Assembly (NCBI RefSeq): GCF_040448305.1
Contig: NZ_CP148752.1
Location: forward strand, 1,116,001-1,180,000
DNA length: 64,000 nucleotides
Source of the DNA: Pseudomonas fluorescens
GTDB taxonomy: Bacteria > Pseudomonadota > Gammaproteobacteria > Pseudomonadales > Pseudomonadaceae
Reading direction: 5' to 3'
Part shown: in pieces, positions 7,973 to 16,063 of the stretch
How the letters are laid out: the number at the start of each line of letters is the position of its first letter
Numbering within the stretch: the stretch's first letter is position 1
Notes under the pieces: model-generated
The model's database searches: none
What the model was told of the DNA's origin: nothing
What the model saw: the letters and a program-made list of their open reading frames with translations, nothing else
Translations under genes and position numbers: made by a program

Positions 7973-9490
7973 CTAGCGAACCTTGTCCTCGCGCCCGCGC
8001 AACAACATGTTCGGCATGGCAATCGCCGCCGCCAGCCCCAGCAGTGAAACGGCGGCGCTGACCGTCAGCAGATGCCGGAACGTCAGCAACAATTCGGCAC
8101 GCAAGGCGTTCTGCGCATCACCCGGCGCGGCATTCAACCCGTCCAGCAACACATTCCCCGAACTGCCTTCGGCAATCAGTGACGAACTGGCCAGGTGCGC
8201 GAAACTCGAATCCTGCAACAACGCCAACAGCAGCGCCGACATCAACGCCACACCCACGGCACCACCCAGCGAACGGAACAGATTGGTGGTGCTGGTGGCC
8301 ACGCCGATGTCTCGCTGCTCCACCGAGTTCTGCGTGCCGACCAATGACGTCGGGAACTGCATGCCGGAGGCAATCCCGCAGAGAAGCATGAACAGACTGC
8401 TCAAGACGAACGCCTGCGGCGGGCTGAATGCCATGCCGATAATCGAGACAGGCATCAGCGCTGCACCGGCAAGGATCATCGGTTTGTAGCGCCCGGTCAC
8501 CGAGGTGCGGCGGCCGGCGAAATACGCGCCGATCGGCAAACCCATGGCCAGCGGCAGCAGGTGCAGGGCGGCGCTGTCGGCACCGGCGCCGGTGACGCTC
8601 TGAAAGCGCAGCGGCATCAATACGATCAGCGAGATGGCCTGGAAACTGGTGAAGAAAATCGTGCACCAACACAGGATCGCGTTGCGGTTGGCGAACAGAT
8701 GCATGGGCAGCAACGGCTCCCGTGCCCGCCGCTCGTGGACGACAAACAGCCCCAGCACCAGCACTGCACTAGCCAGCAGCGCCAACACTTCGGCACTGCG
8801 CCACGAATGGCCCTGACCGACCTGCGTTATGCCCAGTAACAACGCCGTCAGCCCGATGATCATCAGCACGGTGCCCAGGTAATCGATGATCGGTTTGCGT
8901 TGCGGAATCGGCAGGCCCACCAGCGTGCGATGGGCCACCAGCCAGGCACCCAGGCCCAGCGGCAGGTTGATCAGGAACACCCAGCGCCAGGACAGGTATT
9001 CGGTCATGTAGCCGCCAAGCACCGGGCCGGCCACGCTGGCCACGGCATACATGCTGCTGAAATAGCCCTGGTAACGACCGCGCTCCCGTGGCGGCACGAT
9101 GTCACCGATGATCGCCTGGCTCACCGAGATCATTCCGCCGGCGCCGATGCCCTGGAGGATCCGCGCCAGCACCAGTTGCTCCATGCTCTGGGCCATGCCG
9201 CAGAACACCGACGCCAGGGTGAACAGGCCCATGCCAAACAGCATCAGCTTGCGCCGCCCGTACAGGTCGCCCAGTTTGCCGTAGATTGGCACCGCCACGG
9301 TCATGGCCACCATGTAGCCGGAAATCACCCAGGCCAGCAGGCTGACGTCCTTGAATTGCGCGGAAATGGCCGGCATCGAAACGGCGACGATGGTCTGGTC
9401 CAGCGCCCCGAGAAAGATCGCCAGCATCAGGGCGATCAGCACGCTGCGGATCGCTGGTTTAGGCGTTTCAGGCTGGTGGAGATTGGTCAC
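7973..9490 (-). CDS. MFS transporter, DHA2 (EmrB/QacA) family drug exporter
   Basis: A 505-residue inner-membrane protein with 14 predicted helices, the length and helix count of DHA2 proton-drug antiporters. Family motifs are visible: 'GALDQTIVAVSMPAI' in helix 1 (motif D1), 'GKLGDLYGRRKLML' in the loop between helices 2 and 3 (motif A), and 'GIGAGGMISVSQAIIGDIVPPRERG' shows motif B and the following loop. I choose GTG 9490 with AGG upstream; a TTG 13 codons earlier at 9529 is open but less likely. It is co-oriented with pobA but lacks the aromatic-acid transporter signature, so a link to 4-hydroxybenzoate is not supported. Exported compound unknown. Confidence 0.87.
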   Translation of the reverse strand: MTNLHQPETPKPAIRSVLIALMLAIFLGALDQTIVAVSMPAISAQFKDVSLLAWVISGYMVAMTVAVPIYGKLGDLYGRRKLMLFGMGLFTLASVFCGMAQSMEQLVLARILQGIGAGGMISVSQAIIGDIVPPRERGRYQGYFSSMYAVASVAGPVLGGYMTEYLSWRWVFLINLPLGLGAWLVAHRTLVGLPIPQRKPIIDYLGTVLMIIGLTALLLGITQVGQGHSWRSAEVLALLASAVLVLGLFVVHERRAREPLLPMHLFANRNAILCWCTIFFTSFQAISLIVLMPLRFQSVTGAGADSAALHLLPLAMGLPIGAYFAGRRTSVTGRYKPMILAGAALMPVSIIGMAFSPPQAFVLSSLFMLLCGIASGMQFPTSLVGTQNSVEQRDIGVATSTTNLFRSLGGAVGVALMSALLLALLQDSSFAHLASSSLIAEGSSGNVLLDGLNAAPGDAQNALRAELLLTFRHLLTVSAAVSLLGLAAAIAMPNMLLRGREDKVR

Positions 9491-9568
9491 GGGAAAACCT
9501 GCGGGCAGTGATTGACCCGCAAGTGGCAAGGCGAGCGGGGATGCTCGCCAGTGTAAGTCGGTAGGAAG

Positions 9569-10762
9569 CTATTCGATAGCCTCATAAGGAAGCCCGACAT
9601 AGTTTTCTGCAATGGTTTTTCGACCCGCTTCGGAGCCGACAAAATACTCCAGCTCCGATTCGGCAATGCGCTGGCTGAACGCATCGTGGTCGTCGAAACG
9701 GTGCAGCATCGAGGTCATCCACCAGGAAAACCGCTCGGCCTTCCACACCCGACGCAGGCAGATTTCCGAATATTTCTCCAGCAGATCAAGGCGATCTTCG
9801 CGGTAAACCTTGAGCAGGATATTGAACAGCGTACTGACGTCACTGGCCGCCAGGTTCAGGCCCTTGGCGCCAGTGGGCGGGACAATGTGCGCGGCATCGC
9901 CGACCAGGAACATGCGCCCGTATTGCATCGGTTCGACGACGAAGCTGCGCAGTGGCGCGATGCTTTTTTCGATGGATGGACCCGTTACCAGTTTGTCCGC
10001 CAACTGTTGTGGCAGTCGCGACTTGAGTTCGTCCCAGAAGCGTTGATCCGACCAGTTATCCACATGATCGCTGGTGGGTACTTGCAGGTAATAACGGGTG
10101 CGTGTCGGCGAGCGCATGCTGCACAGGGCAAAACCGCGCTCATGGCGGGCGTAGACCAGCTCTTCGTGGACCGGCGGGGTATCGGCCAGGATCCCGAGCC
10201 AGCCGAACGGATAGATCCGTTCGAATACTTTCAGGCTGTCGGCGGGAATCGATTGCCGCGCCACTCCATGGAAGCCGTCGCAACCGGCGATGTAGTTGCA
10301 ATCGAGACGATACAGCTCGCCGTCCTTCTCAAAAGTGACAAACGCTTCGTCGGTTTTCATGCCGTGGGGAACGACGTTGTCGGCTTGATAAATCGTCTGC
10401 GCGCCAGCCTCCCGACGAGCGGCCATCAGGTCGCGGGTGACTTCGGTCTGGCCGTAGATCATCACGGTCTTGCCACCCGTCAGGGCGTGCAGATCGATGT
10501 GTACCTGGCGTCCGTCGAGGGCCAGTTCGAAGCCGCCATGCACCAGTCCCTCGGCGTCCATGCGCTGACTCACGCCAGCCTGACGCAACAGCTCTACCAT
10601 GCCTTGTTCAAGCACGCCGGCGCGGATTCGACCGAGTACATAGTCCGGGGTCTGACGTTCGAGAATGAGGGTGTCGATTCCGGCATTGTGCAGCAATTGG
10701 CCGAGCAACAAGCCAGAAGGGCCGGCGCCAATGATGGCGACTTGGGTTTTCAGCGTTTTCAT
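9569..10762 (-). CDS. pobA: 4-hydroxybenzoate 3-monooxygenase
   Basis: This FAD flavoprotein converts 4-hydroxybenzoate, NADPH and oxygen to protocatechuate, feeding the beta-ketoadipate pathway. The 397-residue length matches the family (about 394). The FAD-binding GAGPSG lies near residue 12, 'DCNYIAGCDGFHG' near 160 is the DG motif, and 'GDAAHIVPPTGAKGLNLA' near 290 is the second FAD motif. ATG 10762 (MKTLKTQVAIIG) is chosen; upstream codons are not conserved-looking. The activator gene pobR is divergent across a 181-base gap. Confidence 0.97.
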   Translation of the reverse strand: MKTLKTQVAIIGAGPSGLLLGQLLHNAGIDTLILERQTPDYVLGRIRAGVLEQGMVELLRQAGVSQRMDAEGLVHGGFELALDGRQVHIDLHALTGGKTVMIYGQTEVTRDLMAARREAGAQTIYQADNVVPHGMKTDEAFVTFEKDGELYRLDCNYIAGCDGFHGVARQSIPADSLKVFERIYPFGWLGILADTPPVHEELVYARHERGFALCSMRSPTRTRYYLQVPTSDHVDNWSDQRFWDELKSRLPQQLADKLVTGPSIEKSIAPLRSFVVEPMQYGRMFLVGDAAHIVPPTGAKGLNLAASDVSTLFNILLKVYREDRLDLLEKYSEICLRRVWKAERFSWWMTSMLHRFDDHDAFSQRIAESELEYFVGSEAGRKTIAENYVGLPYEAIE

Positions 10763-10943
10763 TGTTCTTATGACTCGCAAGCTTCACGCGACCAGGGCCG
10801 GTGAATGATTTTTATGGATCGAGTGCTTGCATTTTTCCCTTGCGGGTCTGTCAATTGAAGGTGAAAACTGAGCCGATAGCTGTACATTCTGCCAATCGGT
10901 GCGATTATCGCCCGCCATCTACTCCGAGGCCTGGATTGAAGTG

Positions 10944-11840
10944 ATGAACAAGCCTGACCTGCCTTCGATTCCAGTGTTCAAGCTCTACGGTGAAAGCCTG
11001 GATTGGCCGACCCCGGACTTGCTGCACTGTGAAACCATTTCCAAACGCAGTCGCGAACATCATTGGGAAATCAAACCGCACCGCCATGCTGACTTGTGCC
11101 AGTTGCTCTTCGTATTCAAAGGTCAGGCAGAGCTTGAAATCGAAGGCAAGCGAACGCAACTGGTGGAGCCGGCGATCCAGATCCTGCCACCGCTGTCGGT
11201 GCACGGCTTTCGCTTTTCCGAGGACGTGGAAGGGTTTGTCGTGACCCTGGCCGCGCCGCTGATCGCCCACCTGCAGATGCAGTTGGGGCAATCGGTCAAT
11301 GCCCTGGCCCAGTCCGAAAGCTACCCGGCAGGCAAGGACGCCGAGTACCTCAACAGCCTGTTCAGTGCCTTGCAGAACGAATACACTAGCCATCAACCGG
11401 CGCGGGAAATGCTCATGCATTCACTGGTCAGCGTGATCGTGGTGTGGGTCAGCCGCCAGGTGATCCAGCGACGCACCGCCATGGCGCGACCGCAGCGGGC
11501 CCGGGAATACCTCAACGGGTTTATTCAGCTGGTGGAAGAGACCTATCGCCAGCACGTCAAGGTCGAGGACCTGGCGCACCGGCTGGGGATTTCCGTATCC
11601 CACCTCAATGGCACCTGCCGTGAGCTGGCGGGGCAACCGGCGTTGCAGATCATGCACGAACGGCAATTGCTGGAGGCCAAGCGTTTGCTGACCTACACCA
11701 GCATGACCATTTATGAAATGTCCGACGTGTTGGGGTTTTCCGATCCGACCAACTTCACGCGCCTGTTCCGGCGTCGAGTGGGGATTTCGCCCAAAGCATT
11801 TCGTGACCGCTTGAAGGCCGATCAGGACAACGAAGCCTGA
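10944..11840 (+). CDS. pobR: AraC-family activator PobR
   Basis: A 298-residue regulator. The N-terminal cupin-like ligand domain (about 20-150) contains 'HWEIKPHRHADLCQLLFV'; the C-terminal AraC DNA-binding domain has two helix-turn-helices (about 195-295), including 'LAHRLGISVSHLNGTCRE' and 'VLGFSDPTNFTRLFRRRV'. Divergent placement beside pobA is the classic arrangement for the 4-hydroxybenzoate-responsive activator. The ATG at 10944 directly follows an in-frame GTG at 10941. PobR sites should lie between 10763 and 10943; I could not define a clear half-site pair. Confidence 0.9.
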   Translation: MNKPDLPSIPVFKLYGESLDWPTPDLLHCETISKRSREHHWEIKPHRHADLCQLLFVFKGQAELEIEGKRTQLVEPAIQILPPLSVHGFRFSEDVEGFVVTLAAPLIAHLQMQLGQSVNALAQSESYPAGKDAEYLNSLFSALQNEYTSHQPAREMLMHSLVSVIVVWVSRQVIQRRTAMARPQRAREYLNGFIQLVEETYRQHVKVEDLAHRLGISVSHLNGTCRELAGQPALQIMHERQLLEAKRLLTYTSMTIYEMSDVLGFSDPTNFTRLFRRRVGISPKAFRDRLKADQDNEA

Positions 11841-11849
11841 CCCCCTTCG

Positions 11850-12026
11850 TTACCGGAGGGTGTTGAAGGTAGCGTTGTGGGGGATGCAGCGCTCGAAGTT
11901 GCAGCTCGCGGCTTCACGGGGCAGATTGCGCAACTGCTCGACGCGCCAGGCCGCAGCGCCATACAGCCCGAGTGTGACCGCACAGGTGATGAAAATCGCG
12001 AGGTATCTTCTTGTTCTGATGTTCAT
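11850..12026 (-). CDS. Small single-pass membrane protein
   Basis: A 58-residue protein with an Arg-rich N-terminus (MNIRTRRY), one hydrophobic helix (about 8-24) and a polar tail with two cysteines (CNFERC). ATG 12026 has AGAGGT upstream. By topology rules the basic N-terminus stays in the cytoplasm and the tail is periplasmic, where the CX4C pair could form a disulfide. It is convergent with pobR, nine bases apart. Function unknown. Confidence 0.6.
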   Translation of the reverse strand: MNIRTRRYLAIFITCAVTLGLYGAAAWRVEQLRNLPREAASCNFERCIPHNATFNTLR

Positions 12027-12129
12027 GGCGTTGACCTCTGAACGAATACCTGTCGGTATTACTTTGAGCATAGGTCAGCGCCATTGAGTTGCCAGCAATA
12101 GCGCGGTATTCAGAACACTGATCACCCCT

Positions 12130-12218
12130 GTGGGAGCGAGCCTGCTCGCGATGGCGTCGTGTCAGTCAGCAACCCTTTTTGAATGATCCACCGCTATCGC
12201 GAGCAGGCTCGCTCCCAC
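12130..12218. repeat. REP inverted pair
   Basis: Arms at 12130-12152 and 12196-12218, upstream of the small membrane protein gene and next to the 3' end of the LysR gene. Confidence 0.9.
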
Positions 12219-12231
12219 ATTTTCGATCCGG

Positions 12232-13137
12232 TTACAGGCCGATATCCCACGCCGGTTCTTCCGGAAATCTAAGCACCAGAAAATCCAGCAAGGTGCGCAA
12301 CGCCGCCGGCATGTGCTTGCGTGAGGCATACACCGCATACACGTTCATTTGCCGGGGTTCGGCCGTCGGCAGCAGGCGAATCAATTCGCCGCTGTGGAGG
12401 TGCACGCCGGCCTGGTACGTGGGCAGCATCGCCACCCCGGCGCCGGCGATCGTTGCGCGCAGCAGCGTGCTGGCCTCGTTGGCGCTGATGTTGCCCTGCA
12501 CCGGTACAGAAACCTGCTCGCCGTCCTGTTCGAAATGCCACAGGCTTTTGCCGAAGTAGGAGTGGGTCAGGCAATTGTGCAGGCTCAGGTCCTCGACCCG
12601 TTGCGGCGCCGGGTGCTCGCGCAAGTAAGCGGGGGACGCGCAGATCACCGAGCGGCAAACCGTCAGGCGGCGGGCGATCAGGTTCGGGTCCAGGTCGTTG
12701 CTGGTGCGGATCGCCAGGTCGATGCGCTCATCCACCAGGTTCACGGTGCGGTCGAGCATCTGCATGTCGATGCTGACGCCGGGGTAGCGTCGGACATAGG
12801 CGGCCATGGCATCGGCCAGTTGCGCCTGGCCGAAGGAGGTGCTGGCGCTGATCCGCAGCAGGCCGCGCGGCGCGTCATCCGGTTCGCTGACGGCGGCCTG
12901 CATGTCCGTGGACAAATCGAGCATCTGCCGACAGCGGGGCAGGATCTCGTTGCCGGCGGCGGTGAGGCTCAACTTGCGTGTGGTGCGATGCATCAGGCGC
13001 GCGCCGATCCAGTCCTCCAGTTCCGCCAGATACCGCGATACCACCGGCCGTGACAGCTCCAGATGATCGGCGGCGGCCGACTGGCTGCCGAGGTCGACCA
13101 CCGTGACGAACACGCGCATTGCTTGAAGACGATCCAT
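12232..13137 (-). CDS. LysR-family transcriptional regulator
   Basis: A 301-residue regulator with the N-terminal helix-turn-helix (about 15-60, 'SQSAAADHLELSRPVVSRYLAELE') and an effector-binding domain (about 88-295) starting at 'RGLLRISASTSFG'. It resembles the CrgA/DsdC-like LysR subgroup that regulates neighbouring oxidoreductases. It is divergent from the metallo-hydrolase and NAD(P)-binding reductase genes, across a gap filled by a REP pair. Control of those two genes is inferred from position. Effector unknown. Confidence 0.87.
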   Translation of the reverse strand: MDRLQAMRVFVTVVDLGSQSAAADHLELSRPVVSRYLAELEDWIGARLMHRTTRKLSLTAAGNEILPRCRQMLDLSTDMQAAVSEPDDAPRGLLRISASTSFGQAQLADAMAAYVRRYPGVSIDMQMLDRTVNLVDERIDLAIRTSNDLDPNLIARRLTVCRSVICASPAYLREHPAPQRVEDLSLHNCLTHSYFGKSLWHFEQDGEQVSVPVQGNISANEASTLLRATIAGAGVAMLPTYQAGVHLHSGELIRLLPTAEPRQMNVYAVYASRKHMPAALRTLLDFLVLRFPEEPAWDIGL

Positions 13138-13218
13138 GATTTGCCCGCTTTCAGAAACAAACTATGTTCAAGCATCGCATTTTTTGTACTGAGTCAGGCA
13201 ACTAAGCTCTGTTCCTCT

Positions 13219-13315
13219 GTAGGAGCGAGCTTGCTCGCGATGGACGTTAACGATAACGCGGGTTACCGGTTAAACGCGGCGTCTTTGAGTCCATCGCGAG
13301 CAAGCTCGCTCCTAC
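13219..13315. repeat. REP inverted pair, 'gtaggagcgagcttgctcgcgatggac' variant
   Basis: Arms at 13219-13245 and 13289-13315 match over all 27 bases. The pair lies in the divergent promoter region between the LysR regulator and the MBL-fold gene. Confidence 0.9.
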
Positions 13316-13352
13316 AAGGGACCACGACAGCCATTGTAATACGGAGCAACAG

Positions 13353-14231
13353 ATGATCGGTTTCACCACTTTAAAGCGCATTTTACTGGTAGGAGTCGCC
13401 CTCGGTTTCGCCGCCCATGCAGCCGCCTCGACCCTGACGCTGGATGTCTACAACCCCGGCGAAAAAGCCATCTTCCCGGTGACCTCGGTGCTGGTCAGTG
13501 GTGAGAAAGAAGCGATCCTGGTGGATGCGCAATTCGGCAAGTCCCAGGCCGAACAGGTGGTGGAAAAAATCCGCGCTAGCGGCAAGCAACTGACCACCAT
13601 CTACATCAGCCATGGCGATCCGGATTACTACTTCGGCCTCGATACCCTGACGGCCGCGTTCCCCAAGGCCAAGGTCCTCGCCTCGCAGCCGACCGTCGAC
13701 CACATCAAGCGAACCGTCGACGGCAAACTGGCGATCTGGGGCCCGAAAATGGGTGCCGACGTGCCGGCCAAAACCATCGTGCCTGGTGTGCTCAAGGGTG
13801 ACAGCCTGATCCTTGAAGGGCAGAAGTTGCAGGTGGTGGGTCTTGAGGGCCCGCAGCCGGATCGCAGCTTTGTGTGGATTCCGTCGATCAAGGCAGTCGT
13901 GGGTGGTGTCGTGGTGGCGCAAAACATCCACGTGTGGATGGCGGACACGCAAACGCCACAGTCCCATGCCGATTGGTTGGCTACGCTGCATTCCATTGAA
14001 ACCCTGAAACCGCAGACCGTGGTGCCGGGTCATTACCTCGGCGAGAGCGATCGCTCCCTGGCCGCCGTGCAGTTCACCGCCGCTTACATCAAGGCTTTCG
14101 ACGAAGAAACCGCCAAGGCCAAGGATTCCGCCGCGCTGATCGCGGCGATGAAAAAACGCTTCCCGACCCTGGGTGATGAAAGCTCCCTGGAACTGAGCGC
14201 CAAGGTCGCCAAGGGCGAGATGAAGTGGTAA
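13353..14231 (+). CDS. Secreted metallo-beta-lactamase-fold hydrolase-like protein
   Basis: A 292-residue protein with a signal peptide (about 1-25, ending AHAAA), so probably periplasmic. The MBL fold is visible from 'ILVDAQFG' (55-62). The first metal motif reads H87-G-D89-P-D91-Y: His87 and Asp91 of the usual HxHxDH are kept, but the second and third histidines are Asp and Tyr. A later 'VVPGHYLGESD' supplies a conserved GH. This variant may bind metal differently or be catalytically altered. It is followed after 46 bases by an NAD(P)-binding reductase and is divergent from a LysR regulator. Substrate unknown. Confidence 0.78.
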   Translation: MIGFTTLKRILLVGVALGFAAHAAASTLTLDVYNPGEKAIFPVTSVLVSGEKEAILVDAQFGKSQAEQVVEKIRASGKQLTTIYISHGDPDYYFGLDTLTAAFPKAKVLASQPTVDHIKRTVDGKLAIWGPKMGADVPAKTIVPGVLKGDSLILEGQKLQVVGLEGPQPDRSFVWIPSIKAVVGGVVVAQNIHVWMADTQTPQSHADWLATLHSIETLKPQTVVPGHYLGESDRSLAAVQFTAAYIKAFDEETAKAKDSAALIAAMKKRFPTLGDESSLELSAKVAKGEMKW

Positions 14232-14277
14232 CCCGCCTCAACTGAAATCCAAGAAGCTCAACCCACTGGAGAACGTC

Positions 14278-14892
14278 ATGAGCAAAATCGCAATCATCGG
14301 TGCCACCGGTCGTGCCGGTAGCCAACTGCTGGAAGAAGCCCTGCGCCGCGGTCACAGCGTTACCGCCATCGCCCGTGATACGTCGAAAATCGACCCGCGT
14401 GAAGGTGTGGCCGGCAAGGCCGTCGATGCCCTTGATGCCGCTGCGTTGCAAGCTGCAATTGCGGGCCATGACGTGGTCATCAGCGCGGCGCACTTCGCCA
14501 CGCTGCCTGCCAACGCAGTCGTTGACCCGGTGAAAAAAGCTGGGGTCAAACGTCTGCTGGTGGTGGGCGGGGCGGGTTCGCTGCTATTGCCCGATGGCAC
14601 TCGAGTGATCGATAGCGAAGGTTTCCCTGAGGCTTACAAGGCAGAGGCCAGTGCCGGTGCCGAATTCCTCGCAATCTTGCGTGAAGAGCGGGATCTGGAC
14701 TGGACCTTCCTGTCGCCATCGGCCGAATTTGTCGAGGGCGATCGCAGCGGGAAATTTCGCCTCGGTCAGGATGATTTGCTGGTGAGCAGCGCAGGGCGCA
14801 GCTGGATTACCTTTGCCGACTACGCGATTGCGATGCTCGACGAAGTGGAAGCGCCGAAGCATTCGCGGCAGCGGTTTACTGTCGGGTACTGA
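14278..14892 (+). CDS. NAD(P)-binding reductase, NmrA/atypical SDR type
   Basis: A 204-residue Rossmann protein with GATGRAG at residues 8-14, the glycine-rich loop of atypical SDRs. 'LLVVGGAGSLLL' lies mid-protein and 'LDWTFLSPSAEF' further on, typical of the NmrA/YwnB-like group. No YxxxK catalytic pair is seen, consistent with this subgroup. GGAG precedes ATG 14278. It is co-transcribed, probably, with the MBL-fold gene upstream. Confidence 0.82.
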   Translation: MSKIAIIGATGRAGSQLLEEALRRGHSVTAIARDTSKIDPREGVAGKAVDALDAAALQAAIAGHDVVISAAHFATLPANAVVDPVKKAGVKRLLVVGGAGSLLLPDGTRVIDSEGFPEAYKAEASAGAEFLAILREERDLDWTFLSPSAEFVEGDRSGKFRLGQDDLLVSSAGRSWITFADYAIAMLDEVEAPKHSRQRFTVGY

Positions 14893-14907
14893 GTTCAATG
14901 ATCACCT

Positions 14908-14995
14908 GTAGGAGCGAGCCTGCTCGCGATAGCGGCGGAGCAGTCAACATTGATTTCGAATGTGAAGCCGTCATCGCGAGCAGGCTCACTCCTAC
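14908..14995. repeat. REP inverted pair
   Basis: Arms 14908-14930 and 14973-14995 between converging genes; one base differs between the arms (ctcact for ctcgct). Confidence 0.9.
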
Positions 14996-15022
14996 AGGGT
15001 GGAGCATCAGAGTTATACGGTT

Positions 15023-15904
15023 TTACCGCGACTGCGCCTGCTCCACCAACCAGCCCATCAATTCCATCAACTTCGGCGAAGGCCCGGGTTTTTCGGGGAA
15101 TACCAGGTAATACGCCAGCCCCGTTGTCACCTTCAATTCGAAAGGCATGACCAGCCGCCCGGCATTCAGGTCATCGCCGATCAGCGACCAGTCGCCAATC
15201 GCCACCCCCGTTCCCTGGGACGCCATCGACATCGCCAGGTCCAGTGTTTCGAAATGCTGGCCCTTGCCGACATTGGTCAAATGCACATCCGCGGCTTTCA
15301 ACCAGGCCTTCCAGTCCCGCTCGTCGCGGGTCGGGTGCAGCAACAGGTGTTGTTGCAGATCCGCCGGTGTCTGCAGGGGCATGGGGCCTTCGAGCATCGG
15401 TCTGGAACACACAGGCGTGAGTTGTTCGTCGAAGAGTTTTTGCGACATCAATGAATCGTCTGGCGGTGCACCGTACATCACCGCTGCATCGAATTGCTCG
15501 CGATGAAAATCCACGCCGTGCTTGACCGTGGTGGTCAGTTCCACCGGCACGTCCGGGCGCTCCCTTTGCCATTGCAACAGACGCGGCAGCAACCAGCGCA
15601 TGACGCAGGTTGGTGCCTTCAGTTGCAGGGTTTCGCGCTTCTCGCCGATCTGTTCAACGGCCTCGTCGATCAGGCCGAAAATCTGCTGGACCCGTGGCAG
15701 CCATTCCCGTCCCTCGGCTGTCAGGTCCAGGCCTCGGGCCAGGCGGATGAACAGCTCATAACCCAGATGATCTTCCAGCCCGGCGATCTGCCGACTCACC
15801 GCGCCTTGGGTGATGTGCAGCTGTTCGGCGGCCCGGGTGAAATTGCAGCACTGCGCGGTAATCAGAAAAGTGTGCAGCGCCGGCAGGGGAGGCAGTCGTT
15901 TCAT
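15023..15904 (-). CDS. LysR-family regulator, GcvA-like
   Basis: A 293-residue LysR protein. The N-terminus 'LPPLPALHTFLITAQCCNFTRAA' and helix-turn-helix 'LHITQGAVSRQIAGLEDHLG' place it in the GcvA/AmpR-like subgroup; the effector domain starts near residue 92. It is divergent across 159 bases from the AruI-like decarboxylase/aldehyde dehydrogenase pair and probably controls it, perhaps in response to the imported substrate. That link is inference from position. Confidence 0.87.
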   Translation of the reverse strand: MKRLPPLPALHTFLITAQCCNFTRAAEQLHITQGAVSRQIAGLEDHLGYELFIRLARGLDLTAEGREWLPRVQQIFGLIDEAVEQIGEKRETLQLKAPTCVMRWLLPRLLQWQRERPDVPVELTTTVKHGVDFHREQFDAAVMYGAPPDDSLMSQKLFDEQLTPVCSRPMLEGPMPLQTPADLQQHLLLHPTRDERDWKAWLKAADVHLTNVGKGQHFETLDLAMSMASQGTGVAIGDWSLIGDDLNAGRLVMPFELKVTTGLAYYLVFPEKPGPSPKLMELMGWLVEQAQSR

Positions 15905-16063
15905 TGGGATCCAAGGTATGACGTGAGGACATGGCTAGTATGACTTTTTATCCATTGTTGCGGCTACCTGTCGCCCGTTCCAATGAGGCCATTCCCGGGC
16001 CTGCGAATCCATCATAAACACAGCGCATGCCCGGCGTCTCAAACGAACAAAAAGGGCAAAGAC

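Noticed and set aside
7973..9490. Dedicated 4-hydroxybenzoate transporter next to pobA
   Set aside because: The protein is a 14-helix DHA2 drug exporter, not a 12-helix aromatic acid:H+ symporter of the PcaK type.
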